DNA from: Cytobacillus oceanisediminis 2691
GTDB lineage: Bacteria; Bacillota; Bacilli; Bacillales; Cytobacillaceae
NCBI RefSeq assembly: GCF_000294775.2
Contig: NZ_CP015507.1
Location: 1 to 64,000, forward strand
Direction: 5' to 3'
DNA: 64,000 nucleotides
The notes beneath the pieces were generated by a model, which saw only the letters and a program-made list of their open reading frames with translations, was not told the DNA's origin and searched no databases. Positions 40,922 to 49,287 of this stretch are shown piece by piece; position 1 is the stretch's first letter; each line of letters opens with the position of its first letter. A program made the position numbers and the translations under genes.

Positions 40922-41234
40922 GAGGGACACCTCACATTACAGTTTTATTAGGAAGGCAATCGCCTCAAAAGAGTAATTTTTTGCGTTAAGTTTATAAGAC
41001 CTAGATATAGAACTAGAGTTCGTGTTTCTTTAATTATAACAGTAACTCATGTAAAGTGCGAACATACTTATATTTTAGTTTTCTTTTATGATTACTATGT
41101 AACGGAAGTAAATCTTGTTGTCTTCTTATTTGTTCCAATACACTAGGTACTGATGGAGGGGCGAGCAATACAGTTTAACAGATAGATTCTCATTCAAGTT
41201 GCCGTGCTTATTATCAGGGGACAGCTGCAAATCA
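40922..41234. other. Gene-free region upstream of xerS
   Basis: About 310 bp, AT-rich. No supportable gene or clear inverted repeat was found. It may contain the xerS promoter. Confidence 0.5.
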
Positions 41235-41655
41235 GAAGGAAAATTTATTTTTTCTTATGTTCGATCAGGGCAATGAAATAGGTGAGAGCTGGAGAAAACG
41301 ATATGATTCCTTAAAACTGTTTAAAGCATGTTATTTCAGTACTCTTTCAAGTTTATCTTTAGGTGGTGATCCCAATGGTTATACAACTAAAGATGAAATC
41401 AGTGACTATTTGTTGCATTATGCAAAGGAGTTTCCCCTTCTGGTAAAGATTCGAACAGTTGTACAAGACTGGATAAAGCAGGGGATTGTTTTGTTCTGTA
41501 CACCAGGCAGGGGGGAATACCGAAGCAAACAGGTGATAGTTGCAATAGGTCCTTTCCAGAAGCCAAATATACTCGAATTCTCAAAATTCCTTTCGAATGA
41601 AGTCCTTCCTCTACATTCTTCAGAATATGAATGTCCTTTTCAGCTTCTGTTGTAG
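41235..41655 (+). pseudogene. Fragment of a second flavin monooxygenase copy
   Basis: The translation DQGNEIGESWRKRYDSLKLF, then TTKDEISDYLLHYAKEF, VVQDWIKQGI and SNEVLPLHSSEYECP tracks codons of the intact gene at about 49365-49765 with many substitutions. Both the FAD motif end and the NADPH-binding half are missing. It is a decayed duplicate left by an earlier rearrangement. Confidence 0.85.
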
Positions 41656-41975
41656 TTTGTTATTACCATATAAAAGGCGGCTAAGATATACTTGTATTAG
41701 CATTTCTATTTACACTTCGCTTCATTTCAACTTTTTAATAAATTACACCAATCAAAAGGAAAAAGAATATAAGGTAGGTATAGGATGCCAACAATATGTT
41801 AACAAAACCTTCAAGGTAGTTGCTATTTAGGAAATGTTACAATCTATATCAACAAACAACTTAAAAGGGATCTTCGATTAAAAATCCTTTATTAATTTAG
41901 ATGACATAGGCATGCTCAAATTCAAACCACGTAAATATATATATCTAAGTAAAGTTATCTTATGGAGGTATGTGT
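41656..41975. other. Gene-free AT-rich stretch
   Basis: About 320 bp. No gene is supportable. TATGGAGG at its end is the ribosome site for the cysteine-rich gene. Confidence 0.5.
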
Positions 41976-42155
41976 ATGCATAAATGTCGTTGCTGCCAAG
42001 GAACAGGATGTTGTCGTTACTGTGGCGGTTCTGGTATGTGCTGCTGTTGTGGTGGAAGGGGATGTCACCACTGCCAGACAAGTGGATGTTGCCCGTGTTG
42101 TCATAGTGGCAAAAGATGTGGTTGTTGTGGTGGATTAGGTGTTCAATCAATATAA
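41976..42155 (+). CDS. 19-cysteine mini-protein, metallothionein- or DnaJ-zinc-finger-like
   Basis: ATG 41976, 7 nt after GGAGG, gives 59 residues with 19 cysteines. The repeated pattern is CCxxCxGxGCC and CxxCGGxG (HKCRCCQGTGCCRYCGGSG, CCCCGGRGCHHC, CCPCCHSGKRCGCCGG). CxxCxGxG spacing is that of the DnaJ zinc-binding region, but vicinal CC pairs dominate here. Zinc, cadmium or arsenic sequestration is likely (inference). It has its own terminator. Base composition is higher in GC than the flanks. Confidence 0.7.
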   Translation: MHKCRCCQGTGCCRYCGGSGMCCCCGGRGCHHCQTSGCCPCCHSGKRCGCCGGLGVQSI

Positions 42156-42160
42156 AGTTT

Positions 42161-42186
42161 AAAAAGCTGGTTTTATCCAGCTTTTT
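42161..42186 (+). terminator. Terminator of the Cys-rich gene
   Basis: AAAAAGCTGG and CCAGCTTTTT are perfect arms around TTTTAT. Confidence 0.9.
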
Positions 42187-42565
42187 GTGTTTTATTGCCG
42201 ATAACGCAGATTAATTATTTCGTTGAAAATAGCAGTAAATTAAAACTCGCATTACAATCATTAGAACGATTAACGCTTTTTTATGAATTTACGTTTGTAG
42301 GTGACCGATAATCAAAGTTCCCTTTTGAGGTGGATTTTTTTCACTAAAGGGTGAGTGAAAGAATCGTCTTGACTATTTAGGAAGAGAGGATCAAGTGGCA
42401 TTTCGAGATAGGGGGATATACAGTGGTTTAGAGAGGGTATTGCAGAGGCTTGATGAAGTCAATAAATGATCTATTTGGAAACTAAAGACAAGGGGTTGGT
42501 TAGAATTAGTTTTTATGATCTTGTAGGTGTTGAAATCGATGAAGAATAGCGCGCAATGCAGCACG
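42187..42565. other. Region with YolD-like remnants
   Basis: The frame fragments GREDQVAFRDRGIYSGLERV and ETKDKGLVRISFYDLVGVEI lie at about 42380-42545. They look like C-terminal ends of small Bacillus proteins (the second is reminiscent of YolD). No intact gene is present. Confidence 0.4.
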
Positions 42566-43067
42566 CTATTTATGTAAAATCAGATTTATTTTGGCATCGT
42601 ATTTATTTATGAGGCGTCCTCTAGATATAAATCCTTCTTCCCGAAAACTGAAGTAATCGCCTTCTGCATTGATAATTATATGGTCTTGGAGGGGAATGTC
42701 TAGAATTTTTCCAGCTTTTAATAATGTTTGCGTGATTTCGAGATCCTCATGTGACGGATTAAGTTTAGTGGATGGATGGTGTGGGCAACGATGATCTTCC
42801 TAGCATTATTTAGGATGCAGGCTTTAAATACTTCTCTTGGTGAAATGAGTGCCCAGTCTAATGATCCTATATGGCAGTGGTGAACGGCGATGACGTTTTG
42901 GTTTGTATTTTAGCAAAGGACAAGGAAGACTTCCCTGTCATCATCCCCAAAAAAATAATGGGCAATACGGCTGGCATCCAGTGGTGAACGGATAACTTCA
43001 ATTAATTCATTTTGAATTTCTTTTACAACTTGTTTGATTTTATAATAACTTCATATATTTTCTTCAT
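42566..43067 (-). pseudogene. radC: radC (JAB-domain) pseudogene
   Basis: From ATG 43067 the translated pieces read VVKEIQNELIEVIRSPLDA, HIGSLDWALISPREVFKACIL, ARKIIVAH with a damaged JAMM His motif, then ITQTLLKAGKILDIPLQDHI and GDYFSFREEGFISRG. There are at least two frameshifts and one stop. RadC genes are common on mobile elements and are the classical landing site of Tn554-family transposons. No Tn554 junction was found in this copy. Confidence 0.8.
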
Positions 43068-43724
43068 TTGTAATCCCACTTTTAGAATGATATCAATATT
43101 CAGATTAGATAAATTTTTATGGAATGTATATGATGAAAGTCACAAATAGGACAAGTTAATAGAGATTCTCCAAACCAATACAGAGTAAAGTGGGTAAGGT
43201 AATATATCCTTTCAAGTGATAATCTCCAACAATAAAGGACTTATCGGGATGTCACTAACTATGAAAACCTAAGAAAACAAGAGTAATCAGCTGTTTTCGC
43301 TTCTTTTATTGAGGGAGGTAAGTGCAGTAAGGTACAGTACACTAATCCTTGGACTGGCTAAAGGGATTACACATGATTTTGAAAGAATTACGAAAAAGAA
43401 ACCAACGAAAATTAAAACATATATTAAGGGTTATAGATAGAAATGGATGTAAAGTTATTTTCAATTATCGGGCACTTTTTCTAAAGTTTCTAAAGCTAAA
43501 TTTCCTACTTATATACACCCAAGAAATTAACTTTTTATATTGATAGCAAATCTACTGATGAAATGTAAGAATACCTAATTCTAATTTTATATTTCATAAT
43601 TCAATGCCTATTAAAATTAACATGGCAAGTGAGTTCATAGAAAAAACATAAATAAAATATCAGCCATCGCGTTATTGAAAAGGTGCACAGTTATTGGAAC
43701 ATGATAAAAGGAGACGTGCTATAT
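43068..43724. other. Decayed region without intact genes
   Basis: About 650 bp. A frame fragment near 43345-43435 (LILGLAKGITHDFERITKKK) has the look of a real protein piece but no recognised family. The rest is AT-rich. Confidence 0.4.
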
Positions 43725-44111
43725 ATGAAAAAAGCCATTTTTTTGCATGTGTTTTATTTTTGCTGGCAGGGTGTTTAAAGGAGAATGACGCTGCCGAAAA
43801 AGTCCTGAATTGTTGGAGGTTTCAGTTGACATTCCAGAAGTGATACAAGCTAATCAAGAGATTGTCATCCAGGCAGCCGTTATACAGGGGAAGGAAAAAG
43901 TTGAAGTCGCCATTGAGGTTAAGCTGGAAGTGAAAAAAGCAGCTCAGATACATCAAAAGAAATGGTTGGGGAGCATCAAGGCAAAGGTGTTTATTCCATT
44001 ACCACGATTTTTCAAGAGACGGGGACCTATTCGGTAACAGCGCACGTGAGGGCAAGAGGGTTGCAAAATATGCCTACCAAAGAATTCACGGTAAATGTAG
44101 TAAACAAATAA
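43725..44111 (+). pseudogene. YtkA-like lipoprotein pseudogene
   Basis: ATG 43725 (AAAAGGAG upstream) would begin a lipoprotein, CVLFLLAGCLKENDAAEK, but needs a frame change near 43755. A second shift near 43805 leads to LLEVSVDIPEVIQANQEI. A third near 43940 leads to a C-terminus reading GVYSITTIFQETGTYSVTAH. Together these form a YtkA-type domain with at least three lesions. Such proteins are often beside metal oxidases, which fits the adjacent cluster. Confidence 0.65.
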
Positions 44112-44126
44112 GTAAGTGCAAAAAAG

Positions 44127-44158
44127 GTGGTCCAGGATCAAATCCATTGAACCACCTT
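44127..44158. terminator. Bidirectional terminator
   Basis: AAGGTGGT and ACCACCTT are arms around a partly paired loop, with T runs on both strands. It ends the tatA operon on the minus strand. Confidence 0.75.
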
Positions 44159-44164
44159 CTCTTT

Positions 44165-44341
44165 TTATTCTTTTTCTTTGCCCTTAGGGGTATCATCTTC
44201 CATTATACCTTTGGTGGACTGTTTAAATTCCCTAAGTGTGGTTCCAACTGCACGCCCCAGTTCAGGAAGCTTCTTCGGCCCAATAATAATTAATGCAAGA
44301 ACAAAGATTAATAGCGCCCCGCTTACACCTATATTCGCCAT
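44165..44341 (-). CDS. tatA: TatA/E twin-arginine translocase subunit
   Basis: ATG 44341 behind AAGGGGTGA gives 58 residues, beginning MANIGVSGALLIFVLALIII (one membrane helix). The hinge GPKKLPELGRAVG and amphipathic helix TTLREFKQSTKGI follow, the complete TatA layout. It is the last gene of an operon whose first gene encodes a Tat-signal multicopper oxidase, so it probably provides a dedicated translocase component. Confidence 0.92.
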   Translation of the reverse strand: MANIGVSGALLIFVLALIIIGPKKLPELGRAVGTTLREFKQSTKGIMEDDTPKGKEKE

Positions 44342-44353
44342 ATGTTTCACCCC

Positions 44354-45526
44354 TTAAAATTTTACAAAGAAAGCTGTGAAATACATAATCAATATCCCGA
44401 TTGTGAATCCTGCGAAGTTCTTCCATGAAACAGCAGGTTCAAGATTTTTCCTCTGATCTTCAATCAACATTTTGGTGATCACGTAAATCACCTGTAAAAT
44501 CGCACCTGCGCCTATTCCTAAAAAGACAGCTCCCCAAATAGGTGAAAAAACAAACCCGCCGAACCAGGTACCCAGGATGGCAGGAGCGCCTGCAATAGTT
44601 CCCAGTAGCAAAAAGGTGCGGAATTTAGGCTTAATCTTTAAAAGGGGAGCGGCTATACCAATCCCTTCCGTGATATTGTGAAGAGTGAAACCAATCACCA
44701 AGAATGTTCCTAAAGCCGCTTCGCCCAGTGCAAAGGAAGAGCCAATTGCCAAACCTTCCCCAAAATTATGAAGTCCAATTCCAATTGCCATCATAAATGC
44801 AACCGCAAATGGAGAATATCCTGCTCGTTCTTGTTTTCGGTGCTGGTATTGATCAAATCCTATTAAAAGAAGGAAGGTGAGAACAGTTGTGATAATAACG
44901 ACCATGTTGCCCTGGAACACAGAAGGTGCCTCTGCTCCGATTTCGAAACCATCAAATAGTGTTCCAAAGAATAAGAATAATAATAGCCCAACCGTAAGCG
45001 CGAGAATGGCATTAATCCAGCTCTTTTTTAAACGCTTCATAAATGGATACCATAATAAACCAAGAGTAATGGGGACAATTCCTACATAGAAGCCGATAAA
45101 CCCATAATTCAATACATTAACCCATGAAAATTCAGGGGTCAAAGTAGCTGCCTCAATACCTGCTTCTGTAATGATTCCATTTTCTGAAACTAATAGAATA
45201 GTATGGGGGTCGCCTTCAACCCAAGGATAGGGTATCGTGACTTTTCCCTCCTGGAATCGTTTAAGAGTTGGTCCTGGTTTGATGGAGAAGTTCCAAACAG
45301 AATCATCGACGATTACCTGTGATATGGTCAATGCTTCGGGTCCGGTATTACTGACATCAAGCTCAAATCCTGAAGGGACCACTTTGATTTGCTCAATATT
45401 CAATACTTCAATGGGAGCAGCAGGATCTCGTTCCACCCCAGCTCCATTTTTAAAAAGCCATCCCAATACCATAAGCAATAGAACAAGCGGGATAATACCT
45501 GATAAAAGCCATTTTGATTTCATCAT
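44354..45526 (-). CDS. ZIP-family metal transporter with extracytoplasmic N-terminal domain
   Basis: The 390-residue protein has a signal anchor (residues 5-25) and a beta-rich domain of about 110 residues (VVPSGFELDVSNTGPEALTISQV, then VTIPYPWVEGDPHTILL), perhaps cupredoxin-like. About eight membrane helices follow. ZIP motifs are GIGLHNFGEGLAIGSSFALG near residue 251 and FTLHNITEGIGIAAPL near residue 281, each with His-Asn-x-x-Glu. It would move divalent metals across the membrane, working with the oxidase (inference). It has 12-nt spacing on both sides. Confidence 0.85.
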   Translation of the reverse strand: MMKSKWLLSGIIPLVLLLMVLGWLFKNGAGVERDPAAPIEVLNIEQIKVVPSGFELDVSNTGPEALTISQVIVDDSVWNFSIKPGPTLKRFQEGKVTIPYPWVEGDPHTILLVSENGIITEAGIEAATLTPEFSWVNVLNYGFIGFYVGIVPITLGLLWYPFMKRLKKSWINAILALTVGLLLFLFFGTLFDGFEIGAEAPSVFQGNMVVIITTVLTFLLLIGFDQYQHRKQERAGYSPFAVAFMMAIGIGLHNFGEGLAIGSSFALGEAALGTFLVIGFTLHNITEGIGIAAPLLKIKPKFRTFLLLGTIAGAPAILGTWFGGFVFSPIWGAVFLGIGAGAILQVIYVITKMLIEDQRKNLEPAVSWKNFAGFTIGILIMYFTAFFVKF

Positions 45527-45538
45527 TTACACTCCTCT

Positions 45539-46552
45539 CTATTCAACTTCAAAGAATCCCATCCAGCCCAGCTCAGCAAATTCGCTGACATGGGCATGAA
45601 ACATATACTTCCCCTTATAAGGGAAACGAATCTCTAGGATCCCGCGTTCGCCTTGACATTGCATAATGGTGTCTGTGAACTGAGATGGGTTTTCATTTCT
45701 CCCTGTCGGAATATAAGTAAAATAATTCGCGTGCAAGTGGAAAGAATTGAGCAAATCAAATTCAGTAAGGTTGCTTAAGTAAATTCGGACAAGCTCATTT
45801 CTCTTGACTTTTATGGGATGATTCATAAAAGCAAAAGCATATCCATTCACCGTATAAAATTCGTTTGCACCATCCAAATCTAAATCATAGGCATTCATGA
45901 CCATATTTAATTCCAAAGCTTGCTCCCTTGGCGTTTTCGGGTCAATTATAAAATTTCCGTATAAGCCTTTATGAATATGGCGGGCTAAAGGCAGCACATG
46001 GCAGTGATAAACCTGCAAGCCATAGGGCTTTGCCTCGAATTCGTACGTAAAGGATTGCCCTGAAGCGATAGGAGTTATCCCATCCATTTCGGGTGGGTGG
46101 ATCCCGTGAAAATGAATGGAGTGGGGGTGGCTTCCCTTATTTGTAAAGTGAAATCTCAAGAAATCTCCTTCTGTGCAGCGAAAGGTTGGTCCAGGTATGG
46201 TTCCGTTATAAGTCCAGCCAGGAAACTTAATGCCTTTGGCAATTTCAATTTCCTTATCGACGGCAACAACCTCGTATTCCCTTAAAGTCCGTCCGTCAGG
46301 CAGCGTTGTCACTTTCCCATAATCAAACTCGGTCAGGAGCTGTTCAGCCATTTTATAGCCTTCTGTTTTTGCTGTGTCCTTCATGTTAGTGTGGTTAGCA
46401 GCATGATTATTATGTTTTGCTTTCCCGCTGTCAGCCTGAACCTCAGTTGTGAATGGCGAAACGTTATTTAAGTACATGCTTCCTGCTATCCCAAGTGCCC
46501 CAGTAGCCCCCAGCTTCAATACATCACGGCGGGATATCTTATTTTCTGACAT
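45539..46552 (-). CDS. Two-domain multicopper oxidase with Tat signal
   Basis: The 337-residue protein begins with a twin-arginine signal (ISRRDVLKLGATGALGIAG). Copper motifs are HPHSIHFHGIHPP near residue 137, YHCHVLPLARHIHKGLYG near residue 182, NSFHLHANYF near residue 270 and the C-terminal MFHAHVSEFAELGWMGFFEV. It belongs to the small laccase/nitrite-reductase-like class that assembles as trimers and may oxidise Cu(I), Mn(II) or Fe(II). RBS AAGAGGAGGT. It is the operon lead gene with ZIP and tatA. Confidence 0.9.
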   Translation of the reverse strand: MSENKISRRDVLKLGATGALGIAGSMYLNNVSPFTTEVQADSGKAKHNNHAANHTNMKDTAKTEGYKMAEQLLTEFDYGKVTTLPDGRTLREYEVVAVDKEIEIAKGIKFPGWTYNGTIPGPTFRCTEGDFLRFHFTNKGSHPHSIHFHGIHPPEMDGITPIASGQSFTYEFEAKPYGLQVYHCHVLPLARHIHKGLYGNFIIDPKTPREQALELNMVMNAYDLDLDGANEFYTVNGYAFAFMNHPIKVKRNELVRIYLSNLTEFDLLNSFHLHANYFTYIPTGRNENPSQFTDTIMQCQGERGILEIRFPYKGKYMFHAHVSEFAELGWMGFFEVE

Positions 46553-46658
46553 TGTTTTACCTCCTCTTAAAAAGTTTCCTTAATCCAAAAATATTAGTAC
46601 TTGCCAATAATTTATGACAAGGACAACCTTTTTGTCAACAAACATTTTACGAAAACAT

Positions 46659-46699
46659 TCAAATAATTATTTGACCAAATAAAAGGAATTACATATACT
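46659..46699 (+). promoter_or_regulatory. cadC promoter and upstream CadC operator
   Basis: TCAAATAATTATTTGA (46659-46674) is a perfect 16-bp palindrome matching the known CadC box. It overlaps -35 TTGACC (46671-46676). After 17 nt comes -10 TATACT (46694-46699). Confidence 0.85.
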
Positions 46700-46704
46700 A
46701 ATAA

Positions 46705-46720
46705 TCAAATGATTGTTTGA
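46705..46720 (+). promoter_or_regulatory. Second CadC operator
   Basis: TCAAATGATTGTTTGA is a near-perfect copy of the upstream box just downstream of the -10. Two sites bracket the promoter. Confidence 0.75.
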
Positions 46721-46737
46721 GTATGGAGGGGTTTAAT

Positions 46738-47106
46738 TTGAAACAAGATGATGTTTGTGAAGTTACCTGTGTGGATGAAGAGAAAGTAAGGCGTGTTAAG
46801 GAATCGGTAAAACAGCAGAATACCTTGGCTGTTTCTCAAATATTTAAAGCATTATCTGATGACACTAGAGTAAAGATTACTTTTTCCCTATATGAAGAAG
46901 AGGGGTTATGTGTCTGTGATGTTGCGAATATCGTCGGATGTACGACAGCAACCGCATCACACCATTTGCGTTTGTTACGCAATATGGGACTAGCGAAATA
47001 TCGAAAGGAAGGAAAACTAGTTTTTTATTCGCTGGATGATGATCATGTCAGACAGCTTATCCAAATCGCATTTGCACATCAAAAGGAGGTGGAGAACTAT
47101 GAATGA
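46738..47106 (+). CDS. cadC: CadC, ArsR-family cadmium/lead/zinc repressor
   Basis: TTG 46738 behind GGAGGGG gives 122 residues. N-terminal Cys ligands occur in DVCEVTCVDEEKV, and the alpha4 metal site is EEEGLCVCDVANIVG near residue 60. The recognition helix follows (TTATASHHLRLLRNMGLAKYRK). This is the CadC layout that senses Cd(II)/Pb(II). It represses itself and cadA, with which it overlaps by 8 nt. Confidence 0.92.
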   Translation: MKQDDVCEVTCVDEEKVRRVKESVKQQNTLAVSQIFKALSDDTRVKITFSLYEEEGLCVCDVANIVGCTTATASHHLRLLRNMGLAKYRKEGKLVFYSLDDDHVRQLIQIAFAHQKEVENYE

Positions 47107-49234
47107 AGCTTTAACGAAATCAGATGAAAAAACGGTCTATCGTGTGCAGGGATTCACCTGAGCAGGCTGTGCCACAAAGTTCGAAAAGAACGTAAAACAC
47201 CTGGATGGTGTTTCTGATGCAGTTGTAAATTTTGGTGCTTCAAAGCTTACCGTACATGGAGAAGCAACCATTGAAGAACTGGAGAAGGCGGGAGCTTTTG
47301 AAGGTTTAAAAATCATCCCTGAAAAAGAGAGATTCGTTGAGAAAAAGGTTCCTTTTATAATAAAACACGCAACTGTGATTGCATCCTTTGTTTTTCTTAT
47401 TCTTGGATGGGTTTTTGTAAAAATGAATGGGGAGGACAGCATCACACCGATTTTAGCATATGGTGCATCCATGTTAATTGGCGGGTATCGCCTCTTCACA
47501 ACAGGCTTGAAAAATCTCCTTCGCCTTCAGTTTGATATGAGAACGCTTATGACTATCGCTGTCATCGGTGCTGCTTTTATTGGGGAATGGGGAGAAGGAG
47601 CTACTGTCGTAATTCTTTTTGCGATTAGTGAGGCTCTAGAGACTTATTCTATGGATAAAGCCCGTCAATCCATTCGCTCCTTAATGGATATTGCTCCCAA
47701 GGAAGCCTTAATCCGAAGAGGAAATAAGGAAATGATGATTGAAGTGGATGATATTCAGATAGACGACATTATGATCGTAAAGCCTGGGCAAAAAATTGCG
47801 ATGGATGGAATCGTGGTAAAAGGCTTGTCTTCCGTTAATCAGGCGGCTATTACGGGGGAATCTGTCCCTGTTTCAAAAACACCAGATGATGAAGTGTTTG
47901 CAGGAACCTTGAATGAAGAAGGTCTCCTTGAAGTCAAGGTGACAAAGCATGTGGATGACACAACCATTGCGAAGATTATCCATTTAGTTGAAGAGGCTCA
48001 GGCTGAGCGTGCTCCGTCACAAGCTTTTGTGGACAAATTTGCGAAATACTATACGCCGCTTATTATTCTTGTAGCATTAGGGGTTGCCGTTATCCCCCCA
48101 CTGTTTTTTGGAGCCGATTGGGATACCTGGATTTACCAAGGATTAGCTGCACTTGTGGTTGGATGCCCTTGCGCGCTTGTGATCTCAACTCCTGTTGCGA
48201 TTGTAACAGCGATTGGGAGTGCTGCAAAAAATGGCGTGCTCATTAAAGGCGGCATTCACTTGGAAGAGATGGGAGCAATCAAAGCCATTGCCTTTGATAA
48301 AACAGGAACACTAACAAAAGGTATTCCAATGGTAACAGATTATCTTCCACAGTCTAATACAAATTCGGCAGAACTTTTGTCTATTGTTGCAGCGCTGGAA
48401 AAAGGATCACAGCATCCACTGGCTTCAGCTATCATGAAAAAAGCGGAAGAAGAAAAAGCGCCATACCAGGACCTCAGTATTGAAGATTTTTCTTCCATTA
48501 CGGGTAAAGGAATTAAAGGAAACTTTCAAAATAAGATGTATTATGTTGGAAGCCCGAATTTGTTTGAAGAACTATTATCAAACGGCATTCCGGCTGCATT
48601 AAAAACAACAATTGCCCGCCTTCAAAATCAAGGAAAAACCGTCATGGTGGCAGGAACCTCAGAAGAAGTATTGAGTTTGATTGCCGTTGCGGATGTGTTA
48701 AGGGAAAACAGTAAAAATGTTATTGAAAATCTTCATTCTTTGGGAATTCAAAAGACTATTATGCTTACTGGTGATAACGAAGGAACCGCAAACGCGATCG
48801 GTGAACAAGTTGGCGTATCGGATATTAAAGCTGAATTATTGCCGCAAGATAAATTAACGTTTATTAGAGATCTTAGGAATCAATATGACCGAGTGGCAAT
48901 GGTCGGTGACGGCGTGAATGATGCCCCTGCATTAGCTGCTTCTACGTTGGGGATTGCCATGGGAGGAGCTGGAACAGATACGGCTCTTGAAACAGCGGAC
49001 ATTGCCTTGATGGCAGATGACCTTGGAAAATTGCCGTTTACAGTTAAGTTAAGCAGGAAAGCACTTAGCATCATTAAGCAAAACATTACGTTTTCATTAG
49101 GGATAAAGCTTGTTGCATTACTACTGGTCATTCCAGGGTGGCTGACGCTTTGGATTGCGATTTTTGCAGATATGGGTGCGACTCTTATTGTCACATTAAA
49201 CGGCTTGCGACTTCTCAGAATTAAAGACAAATAA
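47099..49234 (+). CDS. cadA: CadA P-type cadmium ATPase with in-frame TGA at a metal-binding Cys
   Basis: ATG 47099 behind AAAAGGAGGTGG starts a 711-codon frame containing one TGA at codon 21 (47159-47161). The N-terminal heavy-metal domain reads YRVQGFT-[TGA][11 protein letters not shown], so the TGA replaces the first Cys of the CxxC motif. The rest is an intact P1B ATPase: CPC in [32 protein letters not shown] and [15 protein letters not shown]. Either this is selenocysteine (a UGGAU hairpin follows) or a nonsense mutation with a downstream restart near 47375. It exports Cd(II)/Zn(II). Confidence 0.88.
47179..47213 (+). promoter_or_regulatory. Candidate SECIS hairpins in cadA
   Basis: AAACACC-TGGAT-GGTGTTT (47195-47213) is a perfect 7-bp stem with the same UGGAU loop as in the HesB-like gene. 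It lies 40 nt after the TGA, slightly beyond the usual range. A smaller GTTC-GAAAA-GAAC hairpin (47179-47191) is closer. Confidence 0.45.
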
Positions 49235-49239
49235 GCTAG

Positions 49240-49271
49240 GAGCTTCCCGTTTTCATGGGAAGCTCATTTTT
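49240..49271 (+). terminator. Terminator after cadA
   Basis: GAGCTTCCC and GGGAAGCTC pair around GTTTTCAT and are followed by ATTTTTATT. The next ribosome site begins immediately after it. Confidence 0.8.
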
Positions 49272-49287
49272 ATTAGGAGGGATATTC

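Noticed and set aside
41597..41830. Plus-strand 77-residue frame after the flavoprotein fragment
   Set aside because: Low-complexity AT-rich translation without ribosome site; treated as non-coding.
43349..43543. Small gene on the plus strand
   Set aside because: No ribosome site, atypical composition, and surrounded by decayed sequence.
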